Shown: piece after piece, positions 1 to 9,635 of the stretch | How positions within the stretch are numbered: position 1 is the first letter of the stretch | How the letters are laid out: each line of letters begins with the position of its first letter | From: Undibacterium parvum | GTDB taxonomy: Bacteria > Pseudomonadota > Gammaproteobacteria > Burkholderiales > Burkholderiaceae_D | DNA length: 64,000 nucleotides | Assembly: GCF_003955735.1 (NCBI RefSeq) | Contig: NZ_CP034464.1 | Location: 3,658,001 to 3,722,000, forward strand | Direction: 5' to 3' | Program-made: the position numbers and the translations under genes | The notes under the pieces: model-generated | What the model saw: the letters and a program-made list of their open reading frames with translations, nothing else | Told to the model about the DNA's origin: nothing | The model's database searches: none

Positions 1-1807
1 TGCGCGCTACCCGCAGCCGCGTGTCGCCCTTATTTTTTTTCAGGATCTGGCCAGTTTGACTGAGTAATTGTATCTGCTCTATGTGCGGAGCTACTTCATC
101 TTTAAAGCCGCTCAAACCCAGAGTCAGTGGATTGAGTGCCGCACCTGCTTGACTATAACTGAGATGCACGTGATACATGCGATTGACTGTGCCTAACACT
201 TCACCAGTTTGAAAACGGGTGCCGCGCTTAATCCGGATTTGATCATTGGCTGCCAGCTTGTCCTTGTCGTCCGGTATCGGTTCACCCCTAGTCACGATAA
301 AGCGGCTAGGGTCGATAGGACTATCGTCTTGTTGGCGTCCGACGCGCATGTGGATGTAGGACATATTTGCGATGCGCATTCCTTCATTGATACTGCCGTA
401 GCCCCAGGCTGGCAACACCGTACTGACTTTTTCACTGGCAACGGCCAACACTGGCGCTCCCATGGCGGCCTGGATATCGACACCGCTATGAAAATGGTCA
501 CGGCTCTCACCCTTGTAATTGCCACGCACTTCACCGATAGTGCCGACGATTTCATGGGCTTGATGTTGTGGTTTGAGCGGCCAGGGGAAGCTGGGCGATT
601 GGCTGAGCGTCGACGCGCTGGCGAGCTTGGAGGTGGCGAGCTTGGTCGTGGCAGGTGCAGGCTGGACTGCGGCAACTTGTTCTGATTCCGCTAGTTTGTG
701 TTGGACGCTGAGAACTTGAAATTGCGCCGCATCACTCACCGCCAGCGTGCCGTCGGCCTTGATAGCGATCGCGACCGGGCGCTGCAGGCGCGCACTAAAT
801 GCGTCGCCGCTCTGAATATCGATGTCTATGCCGCTTAAGCCATGTAGTTTGCCGCTCGCGTCTATCTGCAGCAGACGGCCATTCGAGGCTTCTCCTACAT
901 ACAGCACACCATCGTGCGTCAGCGCCAGACCTAGTGGACGTTTCATCAGGGCGTCGCTGTCCTCGGGCAAGCTGCGTGCCAGCGTCGTAACCTGACCCAG
1001 CGCGCTGATTTTACGGATCGCATTGTTGCGGGTATCGCTGACAAAGACTTCAGCGCTGGCGCTGACTACCAGCGCGCTGGGGGTGTCAAATAGCGCCTCT
1101 AGTGCTATGCCGTCCCGGTAGCCGGGGCGATCACCGCCAGCCAAAGTAGTGACTTCACCATCTACATTGATGACACGGATTTTGTCGTTATAAGTATCTG
1201 CTACATACACCTTGCCGCTAGCGTCGACTGCCACCCCGACCGGCCCGTTAAATTGGGCCTGGCTGGCGGCACCATCGCGATACCCGGCCTGGCCATTGCC
1301 TGCGACGGTAGTGACCACACCTAGCGCGCTGATCTTGCGGATACGATGATTGCCAGTGTCTGCCACATATAAATTACCTGCAGCATCGATCGCCAAACCC
1401 GAGGGTGTGTGGAATGCTGCAGCCTCACCCTGACCGTCAGCATAGGCTTCGCTAGATCCCGCTAGGGTGCTGACTATGCCAGCCGGCGTAATTTTCCTGA
1501 TGCGATTATTGTCGCCGCCATCCGCCACATACAGATTTCCTGCTTGATCGTAGACGATGCCGTAGGGATCGCTGAAGCGGGCCAAGTCAGAGCTGCCGTT
1601 TATGTTTCCTGCGCTAGCGGCACCAGCCAAACGCACTAGCGTGGCTGGCCAAGCCAAGACGGTAGCATTAGCTGAGTTCGCGTGGAGAGGCGCAATATCG
1701 GGGTGCTTTGCTTGATCTGAAAATATGAAATAAACGATAGCTACTGCGCTGAGGATGAGTAGTAAAAACCCACCGGCGCGGCGAAATTGAGAGGGTGATA
1801 GGATCAA
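1..1807 (-). CDS. NHL-repeat protein fused to M23 (LytM-type) peptidase domain, partial at the left edge
   Basis: The minus-strand frame stays open from about 1807 to base 1, so the C-terminus lies outside the window. It begins with a hydrophobic segment (GGFLLLILSAVAIVYFIF, probable anchor or signal). Several NHL/beta-propeller repeats follow with the recurring pattern G-hydrophobic-A-DAAGNLYVADT-NHRIRKI (about residues 50-370). After an Ala/Ser/Thr linker comes an M23 metallopeptidase-like domain with HSGVD (HxxxD zinc motif) and HVH (second motif). M23 enzymes cut peptidoglycan peptides; the propeller may bind a partner or substrate. No ATG precedes the hydrophobic segment. The only usable start I see is TTG at 1805-1807, without a clear Shine-Dalgarno, so the 5' end is uncertain. 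The gene lies 87 bp after the binding-protein gene on the same strand. Confidence 0.8.
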   Translation of the reverse strand, partial: MILSPSQFRRAGGFLLLILSAVAIVYFIFSDQAKHPDIAPLHANSANATVLAWPATLVRLAGAASAGNINGSSDLARFSDPYGIVYDQAGNLYVADGGDNNRIRKITPAGIVSTLAGSSEAYADGQGEAAAFHTPSGLAIDAAGNLYVADTGNHRIRKISALGVVTTVAGNGQAGYRDGAASQAQFNGPVGVAVDASGKVYVADTYNDKIRVINVDGEVTTLAGGDRPGYRDGIALEALFDTPSALVVSASAEVFVSDTRNNAIRKISALGQVTTLARSLPEDSDALMKRPLGLALTHDGVLYVGEASNGRLLQIDASGKLHGLSGIDIDIQSGDAFSARLQRPVAIAIKADGTLAVSDAAQFQVLSVQHKLAESEQVAAVQPAPATTKLATSKLASASTLSQSPSFPWPLKPQHQAHEIVGTIGEVRGNYKGESRDHFHSGVDIQAAMGAPVLAVASEKVSTVLPAWGYGSINEGMRIANMSYIHMRVGRQQDDSPIDPSRFIVTRGEPIPDDKDKLAANDQIRIKRGTRFQTGEVLGTVNRMYHVHLSYSQAGAALNPLTLGLSGFKDEVAPHIEQIQLLSQTGQILKKNKGDTRLRVAR

Positions 1808-1894
1808 GGTGTGCTGACTGAGGAAGAAAGTTAAAGGCTGCCAAACTTAAAATATAGACTGGGTTCCCTGCGTTTTACGGGAATCAGGTAGGCC

Positions 1895-2809
1895 TTATTT
1901 CCCTTTGACCGGATCATACCAAAGTTCGGATCGGTTCAAGGGCGTTTGCGCGCTGAGCTTAGGGTTGGGAATGCGCAAGATGCGGCGTTGTGCCAGACCA
2001 GCGCGTTTGATGAGATCGGACTTATATTGATTAAACAGAGCAATCAGAGAGCCATCTTTAATCATGATTTCCATACCGGCTTCGATACGCTTGGCGATGC
2101 GCTCACCATCGGCATCGCGTCGCACAAAGAAATAGCGTGGCAAGGGGTAATATAAGAGCAGCGTCGGTTCGACCGTGAAATTATGTTCTAGGTGGCGCTC
2201 ATCGTATTCACGCCAGGCTTCATCTAAAGAGCGCGATAAAAAATCGAAACGCCGCAGTTTCAACATAGGGAATAAACCGTCATAACTACTGCCTTCGACC
2301 ACGTTAAATTGCGCCGCCGTGAGTATCGCGACATCAGCCCAGCCGCGTCCTTGGCCTACGCTGAATTTGCGTAAATCATCCAGACTTTTTACCGATGCGA
2401 ATTTCTCCTGGTCGGCCGGGCGTATCAAAAAAATTCGGTAGCCGAGTAAGCCGCGGTCGACCGGTATGCGTATCGGTAGAAAGCTGGTTTCTAGTTCTGC
2501 ATTGGTGGCGCGCACAAATAAATTGATTTCGCTATTCGGACGTAGCATTTCAAAGCTGACGCGGGCCGGCGGCATTTGGTGTTGCGACTGTTTGATCTCG
2601 AAAGCACCGTAGCGCGCGCTGGTTTTTTCTAAGGCCGTGCGCAACACTTCCCAATCGTATTGATAACGACTATCGCTATCCGATTCCGCCCGTGGGTAGG
2701 TCAGGCTCACGGCGTAAGTGTGCGTGCAAACAAGAATCGACAGCAGTGCTGATAATGCGAATCGGGATGTATGCCGTAACAGGCTGATCTGAGGCGAGGC
2801 GAGAGTCAC
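1895..2809 (-). CDS. periplasmic substrate-binding-like protein (SBP family 3 type)
   Basis: 304 residues with an N-terminal signal peptide (hydrophobic FALSALLSILV, then THTYA). The rest resembles amino-acid-type periplasmic binding proteins of the kind used as stand-alone ligand sensors: it has YRIFLIRPADQEKFASVKSLDDLRKFSVGQG and a C-terminal segment typical of the second lobe (GMEIMIKDGSLIALFNQYKSDLIKR). No ABC permease or ATPase gene is adjacent, so transport is not supported. A role as a sensor partner, perhaps for the divergent chemoreceptor, is possible but inferred. The start is GTG at 2809; no in-frame ATG precedes the signal peptide. The ligand is unknown. Confidence 0.7.
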   Translation of the reverse strand: MTLASPQISLLRHTSRFALSALLSILVCTHTYAVSLTYPRAESDSDSRYQYDWEVLRTALEKTSARYGAFEIKQSQHQMPPARVSFEMLRPNSEINLFVRATNAELETSFLPIRIPVDRGLLGYRIFLIRPADQEKFASVKSLDDLRKFSVGQGRGWADVAILTAAQFNVVEGSSYDGLFPMLKLRRFDFLSRSLDEAWREYDERHLEHNFTVEPTLLLYYPLPRYFFVRRDADGERIAKRIEAGMEIMIKDGSLIALFNQYKSDLIKRAGLAQRRILRIPNPKLSAQTPLNRSELWYDPVKGK

Positions 2810-3205
2810 AATGAGGGGCGATGCCAGTATTTTCCGTATGGGAATGATTGTAGCATTTTTGGAATTCGGCTAAGGAATTTCTGAACTCGTAAGGATTGCC
2901 GCTGCTTCTATTGCGAAGTCAACTCATAAGAGTTGAAGACATGGGGCAGGACAGAGTTACTCAGGCTAAGCTAAGTCCGACGTAGAGAATTTGCAAGCTA
3001 AATAAGCAAATTAAAAAAGCAAATTAAAAGAGTAAGCAAAAAAAACAAGCTAACAGAGTAGGGTCAAAGAGTAATGTGAGTAAGAAGGAAAGAGACTAAA
3101 AACAAGCGATGAAATAAGTTGCAATTGAGAATTTAATCTTTTAAAGTGCGCGCTGTTCACGGGCATCTGAAATTATTTGCTGTGATTTAAAACAATATTT
3201 TTGCA
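2810..3205. other. AT- and purine-rich intergenic region
   Basis: This gap of about 400 bp separates the divergent binding-protein and chemoreceptor genes, so promoters for both should lie here. About 2990-3120 is strongly A/G-rich on the plus strand and contains two copies of AGCAAATTAAAA 13 bp apart (3005 and 3018). I see no coding frame and no convincing promoter hexamers. Confidence 0.5.
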
Positions 3206-5377
3206 ATGAAAGAACGTTCTATGATGAAGACTAAGCTTAATTTTCGCAGCTGGGGCCTGGGCGGTAAATTGTCTGGCATCGCCTTTGTCTTGATTTTTCT
3301 CACATTTTTTGGTTTTGTGGCGGGCATAGGCAATGCGACCTATAGCGTCATGAAAAAACGATCACTGGTGGAATTTACCCATTTAGTTGATACCGTCGGC
3401 AATATGCTGGAAATTTTCGATAAGACGGTACGTCAAGACGCGATGCGTGCCAACCATCTGTTTGAGATGCAATTTGCGCCCGAGTTCTCGGTCGATAGCG
3501 CGAATCAAATCGAGGTCGCCGGGAAGATGCTGGATAGCCTGAAAAACGGCGAGACCGTGCTCAATCTCAACACCACAATCGTCGATAAATTTAGCGTCAG
3601 CAGTAATGCGCTTGCGACTATTTTTCTCAAACAAGGCGATGACTTTATACGGGTCACCACTTCCGTAAAAAAAGAAAATGGTGAGCGCGCCATAGGTACT
3701 GCCTTGGATAAGAATGGTGCCGCGTATGCACAACTCATCAAGGGCGAAGAGTATGTTGGCATGGCGAGCTTGTTCGGTAAAAATTTCATGACCATGTATA
3801 AACCGGTCAAAAATAAAGAAGGACAGCTGATCGCGGTTCTATTTACGGGGATTGATGTAGTTGATTCTCTTAAAGAATTAAAAGACAAAATTAAATCAAT
3901 CAAGATTGGTGAGACCGGATACTTTTTTGCGCTCAATGCGAAGGCTGGCAAAGACCAGGGTATGTTGATGGTGCATCCAGCCAAAGAAGCTAGCAATATC
4001 ATCGATGCGAAAGATGCTTCGGGGCGTGAATTCATTAAAGAAATTTTGGAAAAAAAGAATGGCGTCATCGAATATCCTTGGCTCAATAAGGAACTTAACG
4101 AAACCACTGCGCGTGACAAACTCGTTGTTTTTAAATATGTGAATGGCTTTGATTGGGTGATTGCTGGCGGCACCTATATCGATGAAATGAATCAAGCATC
4201 GAAAGAAATACTGATTAAATTTGGCGTCATCGCCTTAGTCTTATTGCTGGCGTTTATCGGGATACTCGCTAGCGTGATTAAGCGTAGTATCAGCCAGCCT
4301 TTGGCCCAGGTGGTGGGGGTTGCCGAGCGCATGGCCACTGGCGACATGACCGCAAATTTAGAATCGGATCGCGTTGATGAAATCGGTCAACTGATACATG
4401 CTATGAATGGCATAAGTAAGGGACTGAGCAGTGTGATTAGTGAGGTCAGAATCGGTACCGAAACCATCAACGTGGCGTCCCGGGAAATCGCTAGTGGGAA
4501 TGCCGATCTCTCCAGTCGCACCGAATCGCAAGCCAGTTCTTTGGAGGAGACGGCCAGTTCTATGGAAGAGCTCACCTCGACCGTGCGACAGAACGCCGAC
4601 AATGCACGTCAGGCCAATCAATTGGTGGTGTCAGCCAGTAGTGTTGCGCTTAAGGGCGGGGCGATTGTTGGACAGGTGGTCGGCACCATGTCTGAGATTA
4701 AGACCAGTTCTAGTAAGATCGTCGACATTATCGGAGTCATCGATGGCATCGCGTTTCAAACCAATATTCTGGCTCTAAACGCCGCAGTGGAAGCGGCCAG
4801 AGCGGGTGAGCAAGGGCGTGGCTTTGCGGTGGTTGCCACTGAAGTGCGTAATCTGGCACAGCGTAGTGCTGGTGCAGCTAAAGAGATTAAGGCATTGATC
4901 GATGATTCTGTAAGTAAGGTCGATTACGGTAGCAGCTTGGTCGATTCTGCTGGTAAGACTATGCAGGAAATAGTCACTAGCGTACAGCACGTCGCCGACA
5001 TCATGAGCGAAATCAGCTCGGCGAGTCAGGAGCAAAGTTCGGGCATAGAACAAGTGAATTTGGCGATTACACAAATGGATGAGATGACCCAGCAAAATGC
5101 AGCGCTGGTGGAGCAAGCAGCCGCCGCAGCGCAGAGCATGAGTGAACAAGCCGAGAGTCTATTGCAGGTAGTGGGGCAATTTAAAATTAATAGCTCAGTT
5201 GCGCCTACGGCTATCGCTTCAGCAAAACCCTTGCCGAAAAAACTTCCACAAAAAGCCCCGCAAAAAGCGTATCAACAAAGTGCGGCCAAACCAAACGCTG
5301 CGCGCCCGGTTAAGCCTAAGCTAATCGCAAGTTCTGAAAAAAAACGCGCGACGGACCAGGAGTGGGAAGAGTTCTGA
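3206..5377 (+). CDS. methyl-accepting chemotaxis protein (Cache sensor, HAMP, signalling domain)
   Basis: 723 residues. Order: cytoplasmic N-terminus, TM1 (about 21-43), a large periplasmic Cache-type sensor (about 45-335, with [10 protein letters not shown] and the membrane-proximal [14 protein letters not shown]), TM2 (about 337-356), HAMP, then a coiled-coil signalling domain with the hairpin signature [20 protein letters not shown] (about 517-536). A Lys/Pro/Ala-rich linker leads to the terminal EWEEF, which matches the xWxxF pentapeptide that tethers CheR/CheB in Tar/Tsr-type receptors. It relays a small-molecule signal to CheA/CheW; the ligand is unknown. Starts at 3206, 3221 and 3224 are all possible; the MMKTKLNF start at 3221 has AAAGAA upstream. 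Confidence 0.93.
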   Translation: MKERSMMKTKLNFRSWGLGGKLSGIAFVLIFLTFFGFVAGIGNATYSVMKKRSLVEFTHLVDTVGNMLEIFDKTVRQDAMRANHLFEMQFAPEFSVDSANQIEVAGKMLDSLKNGETVLNLNTTIVDKFSVSSNALATIFLKQGDDFIRVTTSVKKENGERAIGTALDKNGAAYAQLIKGEEYVGMASLFGKNFMTMYKPVKNKEGQLIAVLFTGIDVVDSLKELKDKIKSIKIGETGYFFALNAKAGKDQGMLMVHPAKEASNIIDAKDASGREFIKEILEKKNGVIEYPWLNKELNETTARDKLVVFKYVNGFDWVIAGGTYIDEMNQASKEILIKFGVIALVLLLAFIGILASVIKRSISQPLAQVVGVAERMATGDMTANLESDRVDEIGQLIHAMNGISKGLSSVISEVRIGTETINVASREIASGNADLSSRTESQASSLEETASSMEELTSTVRQNADNARQANQLVVSASSVALKGGAIVGQVVGTMSEIKTSSSKIVDIIGVIDGIAFQTNILALNAAVEAARAGEQGRGFAVVATEVRNLAQRSAGAAKEIKALIDDSVSKVDYGSSLVDSAGKTMQEIVTSVQHVADIMSEISSASQEQSSGIEQVNLAITQMDEMTQQNAALVEQAAAAAQSMSEQAESLLQVVGQFKINSSVAPTAIASAKPLPKKLPQKAPQKAYQQSAAKPNAARPVKPKLIASSEKKRATDQEWEEF

Positions 5378-5382
5378 TTTTT

Positions 5383-5429
5383 AGCGCTGCTGCGCCGTTG
5401 AAAAAAACAGCGCAAGCGCTCTAGGTTTT
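5383..5429 (+). terminator. probable terminator of the chemoreceptor gene
   Basis: The inverted repeat AGCGCT..TGCGC / GCGCAAGCGCT begins a few bases after the stop codon. Its loop is A-rich, and the stem is followed by CTAGGTTTTTATTTG. Stem and T-tract fit a rho-independent terminator. Confidence 0.55.
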
Positions 5430-5445
5430 TATTTGAGTGCCATCG

Positions 5446-5530
5446 CCAAGGCGCATATTCCATGCGGTTCTCCAAGGCATATTGCTTGTATACCCGCATG
5501 GACTATGCGTCTTGGCGGGGTGGTCAGTTT
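5446..5530. repeat. dispersed palindromic repeat, copy A
   Basis: Two 22-bp arms (5446-5467 and 5494-5515) match at about 20 of 22 positions, with core CCATGCGG / CCGCATGG and a 26-bp loop. The right flank CTTGGCGGGGTG is shared with copy D (36.7 kb). This is one of six related intergenic elements in the window. Confidence 0.75.
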
Positions 5531-5619
5531 AATTTGCTTTGCCTTGCATTAATCAAGTTTGATCAGACTCAAGCCTTAAGCGCTTGGCTAGATCTGGGCG
5601 CACGGTGTAAGCTAGCGTT

Positions 5620-6606
5620 ATGAAAACACATCACACTGAAGAAATCAAAGAGCCATTCGCTGCCGCCCGCTTCATTAAGGAAATCGGGCGCGGCAAGGAT
5701 GGCGCGCGCAGTATGTCGCAAGAGGATGCGCAATTATTATATGGCGCCATGCTCGATCAAAGGGTCTCTGATCTGGAGATGGGGGCGATACTCTTGTCTA
5801 TGCGTATCAAGGGTGAATCGGTGGCTGAAATTGCTGGTTTTTTAGCCGCAGCAGAAGCCTCGACCAGCTTATTGACGGCCCCAGCTGCTAGCCTGTATGC
5901 CCCGGTGATTATCCCTACATACAATGGTGCACGTAAAAAAGCCAATCTGACACCTTTGCTGGCGCTGCTGCTGGCACGCAAAGGCGTGCCGGTGTTAGTG
6001 CATGGGGTATTGCAGGATGCCGGACGGGTTAGCACGGCTGAGATTTTTCAGGCACTAGAGCATCCTCTGGCACAATCTAAGCAAGAGGCCGAGGCGCAGA
6101 TGGCGCAACAATTGCCGGCCTTCATGGCTATCGATGTCTTGTCGCCAAAAATGACGCGCATTTTAGCCATGCGAAAAATTTTAGGGGTGCGCAGTTCTAC
6201 CCATACCCTGGTCAAAATTTTGCAGCCGTTCACCGATGCCGCGCTGCGTTTAACTTCTTACACCCATCCCGAGTACCTGGTCATGCTGCAGCATTATTTT
6301 AGCCAGGTGGCACCGCGTGAGCGTGGCGATGCCTTCCTGATGCGCGGCACCGAGGGCGAGACGGTCGCCAATACCGCCAGAGCGCAACAGATAGACTGGT
6401 TTCATGAAGGCGAATGCACGACGCTGGTGCATACCCATCAAAGTGTCTCGGGCGATCTGCCAGACACGCCGCAAGAAATCGATGCGGCCAGCACTGCCGC
6501 CTGGATCAAGGCGGTGCTGACCGGTGATATCGCGGTACCACCGAATATCGCCGATCAGGTCGAGCACTGTGCTGCGGTCGCCAAGCTGATACAGGCCAGG
6601 GTGTAG
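5620..6606 (+). CDS. ybiB: YbiB-family DNA-binding protein (anthranilate phosphoribosyltransferase-like fold)
   Basis: 328 residues, the usual length for YbiB. The N-terminal helical domain (RSMSQEDAQLLYGAMLDQRVSDLEMGAILLSMRIKGES) is that of glycosyltransferase family 3/TrpD. The larger C-terminal domain keeps the TrpD fold but lacks the TrpD glycine-rich PRPP loop. Family members bind nucleic acid non-specifically and have been linked to the LexA/DNA-damage response in E. coli. It is flanked by a repeat element upstream and convergent genes downstream, so it appears monocistronic. The start is ATG at 5620 with only a weak ribosome site. Confidence 0.85.
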   Translation: MKTHHTEEIKEPFAAARFIKEIGRGKDGARSMSQEDAQLLYGAMLDQRVSDLEMGAILLSMRIKGESVAEIAGFLAAAEASTSLLTAPAASLYAPVIIPTYNGARKKANLTPLLALLLARKGVPVLVHGVLQDAGRVSTAEIFQALEHPLAQSKQEAEAQMAQQLPAFMAIDVLSPKMTRILAMRKILGVRSSTHTLVKILQPFTDAALRLTSYTHPEYLVMLQHYFSQVAPRERGDAFLMRGTEGETVANTARAQQIDWFHEGECTTLVHTHQSVSGDLPDTPQEIDAASTAAWIKAVLTGDIAVPPNIADQVEHCAAVAKLIQARV

Positions 6607-6645
6607 CGCTTCTGGCTGCGGCTTCTCAGCAGGCAAGGGTCTAGC

Positions 6646-7290
6646 TTAAGCAGCCCCCGATTGCTCGACTAAGGCGGCCATTGCCACCGCGTCGTCGCCA
6701 CCGGTGGCGCGCAGACCGGCTGCCATATTTACTTTATCCTGCGCCGACTGCTTTTGGCTGACTTTCCATTTTCCTTCCAGACGCTTAATCGGGATCTCGA
6801 TACCAACTAAGCCCCGGACCAGTTTGTCTATGAAAGCTGGCGGTGCATCGTCGACCTTCCATGGCAAGGGCTGGCTAGCCTCATGGATGTCGCTTAAGGC
6901 ATGCAAATGGTTTAGCAGCCATTGCGCATCGTGGATCAGCTCTAGCTTTCCATGCGCATGCACCACCGCATAATTATAGGTAGGCACTTCTTCGCCGCTG
7001 ATGCGTTTTTCTTCATACCAGTTGGGCGTGATGTAGGCACTAGGGCCCTGAAAAATCAGCATGGCCTCACTCTCCGCCTGTAGATTTTTCCAAAGCGGAT
7101 TGGCGCGCGAGATATGCGCCCTGAGCGTGCCAAACGGCGCTTCTGGCGTTGCTGCTAACAGTTCAAACGGTAAGTGATTGGCATTGAGTCCGCTAGCCTC
7201 CACTGTTATCAGGGTGCCCAGCGGGTGCTCTTGCATCAATTGATGCAGTACCTCCAGGCGCTTTTCAGAATAATGGGCAGGGATATACAT
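6646..7290 (-). CDS. paiB: FMN-binding negative transcriptional regulator, PaiB family
   Basis: 214 residues covering the whole PaiB/split-barrel flavin-binding domain: MYIPAHY at the N-terminus, NHLPF, PTYNYAVVHAHG and the C-terminal KWKVSQKQSAQDK motif. In Bacillus, PaiB acts with PaiA in repressing sporulation and protease genes; in proteobacteria the family is mostly uncharacterised. Its ATG overlaps the stop of the upstream OsmC gene by one base (TGATG), so the two are translationally coupled. The pair is divergent from a MocR regulator. Confidence 0.85.
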   Translation of the reverse strand: MYIPAHYSEKRLEVLHQLMQEHPLGTLITVEASGLNANHLPFELLAATPEAPFGTLRAHISRANPLWKNLQAESEAMLIFQGPSAYITPNWYEEKRISGEEVPTYNYAVVHAHGKLELIHDAQWLLNHLHALSDIHEASQPLPWKVDDAPPAFIDKLVRGLVGIEIPIKRLEGKWKVSQKQSAQDKVNMAAGLRATGGDDAVAMAALVEQSGAA

Positions 7291-7751
7291 CAGGCCGCCT
7301 CGACTACGATTTCAGCGCGCAAGGAATTGGCGATATAGCATTCCTCATGGGCTTGATGATGCAAGTTAGCCAGTTCCTCAGCAGTAGGAAGTCTGACTCC
7401 GGAAAATGCGATTTCAGGTCGCAGGCTGATGCGGGTAATGGCGAGCTTGCCAAACTCGTTTTTGGCCATAGTACCGACGGCCTTATCTGTATAACTATCA
7501 ACAGTAAAACCTTGTTTGCAGGCCAGCCATAAAAACACCAGCATATGGCAACTGGAGGCCGCAGCGACCAGCGCTTCTTCCGGATCGACATTGGCCGCCA
7601 CCGACATAGGCAAGGGCACCGATAAAGGCGAGGACGAGGCTGGCACCGTCAAGCCGCCATCAAACTGCCAGTCGTGGGCACGACTATATAAGTTGTCGGC
7701 AAAATTTTGCTCGCCACGCTGCCAGTGAATTTGCGCTTGATATTGATGCAT
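7290..7751 (-). CDS. OsmC-family peroxiredoxin-like protein
   Basis: 153 residues, full OsmC/Ohr fold length. Both expected redox cysteines are present: SSCHM (central helix) and EECYI (C-terminal part). OsmC/Ohr proteins reduce organic hydroperoxides using paired cysteines. A good ribosome site (AAGGA, rev. strand) precedes the ATG at 7751. It is the first gene of a two-gene operon with paiB. The start region faces the MocR gene, suggesting shared control. Whether it is Ohr, OsmC or a YhfA-like subtype cannot be told from sequence alone. Confidence 0.85.
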   Translation of the reverse strand: MHQYQAQIHWQRGEQNFADNLYSRAHDWQFDGGLTVPASSSPLSVPLPMSVAANVDPEEALVAAASSCHMLVFLWLACKQGFTVDSYTDKAVGTMAKNEFGKLAITRISLRPEIAFSGVRLPTAEELANLHHQAHEECYIANSLRAEIVVEAA

Positions 7752-7947
7752 AGCTATTCCTTACTGAGAAATTGAAAATATGATCTTTTCGATTGCGCTT
7801 ATCTTAAACTTGATAATGGCTATTTAAAAGTACCAATAAAGTATAATTTTAAAATACCAATGGTGATATTTTGTCGCGCCGCTTGTTGATGGCAATTGTT
7901 GATTCCGATTGTTGATCCATTCCACTCTTAGAGATAGAGCTAGCCTC

Positions 7948-9444
7948 ATGATGTCTTTATTTATCCAGTCTGTGCAATTAGATCCCGCTGCCAAGACCGC
8001 CTTATTTCGCCAACTGTATGGGGCGATCAAGCAGGCTATTCTGGCAGGCACGCTGCAGCCCGGCATGCAGTTGCCGCCTACCCGTGATTTTTCACTGGCG
8101 CTGGGGGTATCGCGCCAAACCGTCTTGAATGCCTACGACTTATTACTGGCCGAAGGTTATTTACTTGGCGAAGTAGGTAAGGGCACTTACGTCCATCATC
8201 AATTGCCAGCAGGCGCGGTGCCTAAGTTGCCAGGCACTTTGGGTGTATCCAGCTCTGGCGCGGATGCTCCAGGCCTGTCGCAGCGTGGCTTGCGCTATGC
8301 CGATACGCGAGGTCAGTCGCGTATCCATCAGGATAAAACCCGCGTATTTCGGGTCAGCATGCCAGGCTTGGATGCCTTCCCGTTTGACACCTGGGCCAGA
8401 CTGGAAGCGCGCCGCTGGCGCCATCACGAAGACCAGCTAGGCTATAGCGATCCGGCTGGTTATCTGCCGCTACGCGAATTATTGGCGGTGTATCTGAAAG
8501 CGGCGCGTGGGGTCAATTGCCATGCCGGGCAAATCATCATCACTTCAGGTTCGCAGCAAGCCCTGTATTTACTGCCCACCGTCTTACTCGATCCGGGTGA
8601 TGCTGCATGGATAGAGTCGCCCGGCTATCGCGGCGCGATCGCGCCTTTGCTGGCGGCGCAGGCCGAAATCTGCCATGTGCCAGTCGATGCAGAAGGACTC
8701 GATGTCGGCTACGCCGCCAGCCATTATCCGCATGCCAAATTGGCGTATGTCACGCCTTCGCATCAACTGCCTTTGGGGATGACCATGAGTCTGCAAAGGC
8801 GGCTGGCCTTGCTGGCTTGGGCCAAACAGCGGCGCGCCTGGGTGATCGAGGATGATTATGATAGCGAATACCGCTATAGCGGGGCGCCCTTAGCTTCGCT
8901 GCAAAGTCTGGATCAGAGTGGCAATGTGATTTATGTAGGCACCCTCTCCAAGGTGCTGTTTCCCGGTTTGCGGCTAGGCTATATGGTGCTGCCCGAGACC
9001 TTAGTTGCGCCTATGCTGCAGGCCAAAACCACCATCGATAAACACACGGCGATCGTGCCGCAAATGGTGCTGGCAGATTTTATGGCGCAAGGGCATTTTG
9101 GCCGGCATATCAAACGCACCCGCAAGTTGTATGCGCAAAGGCAAGCGGCCTTGCTGCACGCCTTAGACACTAGCTTGAAAGATGAATTAGTCTGCGGTGC
9201 CAGCGATGGCGGCCTGGATCTGGCGGTGCATTTTAAACGTCAACGTGATGAACAAGCGGTGGTGCAGGCAGGTTTGGCTGCCGGTATGGAATTGCGCGGC
9301 TTGTCGCATTACGCGATGTCGCCCGAGCTAGCAGCGGCTGCCAATTTTTCTGCCGGCCTGCTACTGGGTTTTTCCTCGGTGACGGAAGCTGAGATAGAGC
9401 AGGGCGCAGCTACATTGTTACGAGTGCTGACAAAGATGAAGTAA
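7948..9444 (+). CDS. MocR/PdxR-type regulator (GntR HTH plus aminotransferase-like domain)
   Basis: 498 residues from the ATG at 7948. A TTG at 7909 would add 13 residues but is less likely, as conserved sequence begins with LFIQSVQLDP. The N-terminal winged helix is GntR-type (LPPTRDFSLALGVSRQTVLNAYDLLLAEGYL). The rest is a fold-type I aminotransferase-like domain with the PLP lysine in GTLSKVLFPGLRLGY and EDDYDSEYRY. MocR proteins use PLP or an amino-compound adduct as effector and usually control divergent genes, here probably osmC-paiB. The motif usually reading HQ(F/Y)P(T/L)G is HQLPLG. Confidence 0.88.
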   Translation: MMSLFIQSVQLDPAAKTALFRQLYGAIKQAILAGTLQPGMQLPPTRDFSLALGVSRQTVLNAYDLLLAEGYLLGEVGKGTYVHHQLPAGAVPKLPGTLGVSSSGADAPGLSQRGLRYADTRGQSRIHQDKTRVFRVSMPGLDAFPFDTWARLEARRWRHHEDQLGYSDPAGYLPLRELLAVYLKAARGVNCHAGQIIITSGSQQALYLLPTVLLDPGDAAWIESPGYRGAIAPLLAAQAEICHVPVDAEGLDVGYAASHYPHAKLAYVTPSHQLPLGMTMSLQRRLALLAWAKQRRAWVIEDDYDSEYRYSGAPLASLQSLDQSGNVIYVGTLSKVLFPGLRLGYMVLPETLVAPMLQAKTTIDKHTAIVPQMVLADFMAQGHFGRHIKRTRKLYAQRQAALLHALDTSLKDELVCGASDGGLDLAVHFKRQRDEQAVVQAGLAAGMELRGLSHYAMSPELAAAANFSAGLLLGFSSVTEAEIEQGAATLLRVLTKMK

Positions 9445-9462
9445 ATAAGGTATTTCTAAAAC

Positions 9463-9535
9463 CGTGCGCGCATATTGCATGCGCCTTGCAGGCCAATATA
9501 GGGCTGCAGGCCGCGCCGGGTATGCGTATGCATAT
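9463..9535. repeat. dispersed palindromic repeat, copy B
   Basis: This element lies just downstream of the MocR gene. It has GCGCATATTGCATGCG on the left and GCCGGGTATGCGTATGC on the right, with GGCTGCAGGCC inside. Its arms match less well than those of copies A, D and F, so it looks degenerate. It is related to the other copies by the GCATATT-CATGCG core. Confidence 0.55.
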
Positions 9536-9635
9536 TTAGAAGTTTGCTTATGGAATCGATTAAAAATCGCGCCGGCAGTAAGCTTGAAATTGTATTCATC
9601 TTGCCACGCTGATTGCGCAGCGTTTACTACTACAC

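Noticed and set aside
209..990. Plus-strand open frames at 209-685 and 799-990
   Set aside because: They are antisense shadows of the continuous minus-strand NHL/M23 frame and have no recognisable protein features.
3140..3170. Possible sigma-28 (flagellar class) promoter before the chemoreceptor: TAAAGTGC...GGCATCTG
   Set aside because: Spacing and -10 agreement with GCCGATAA are too poor to claim.
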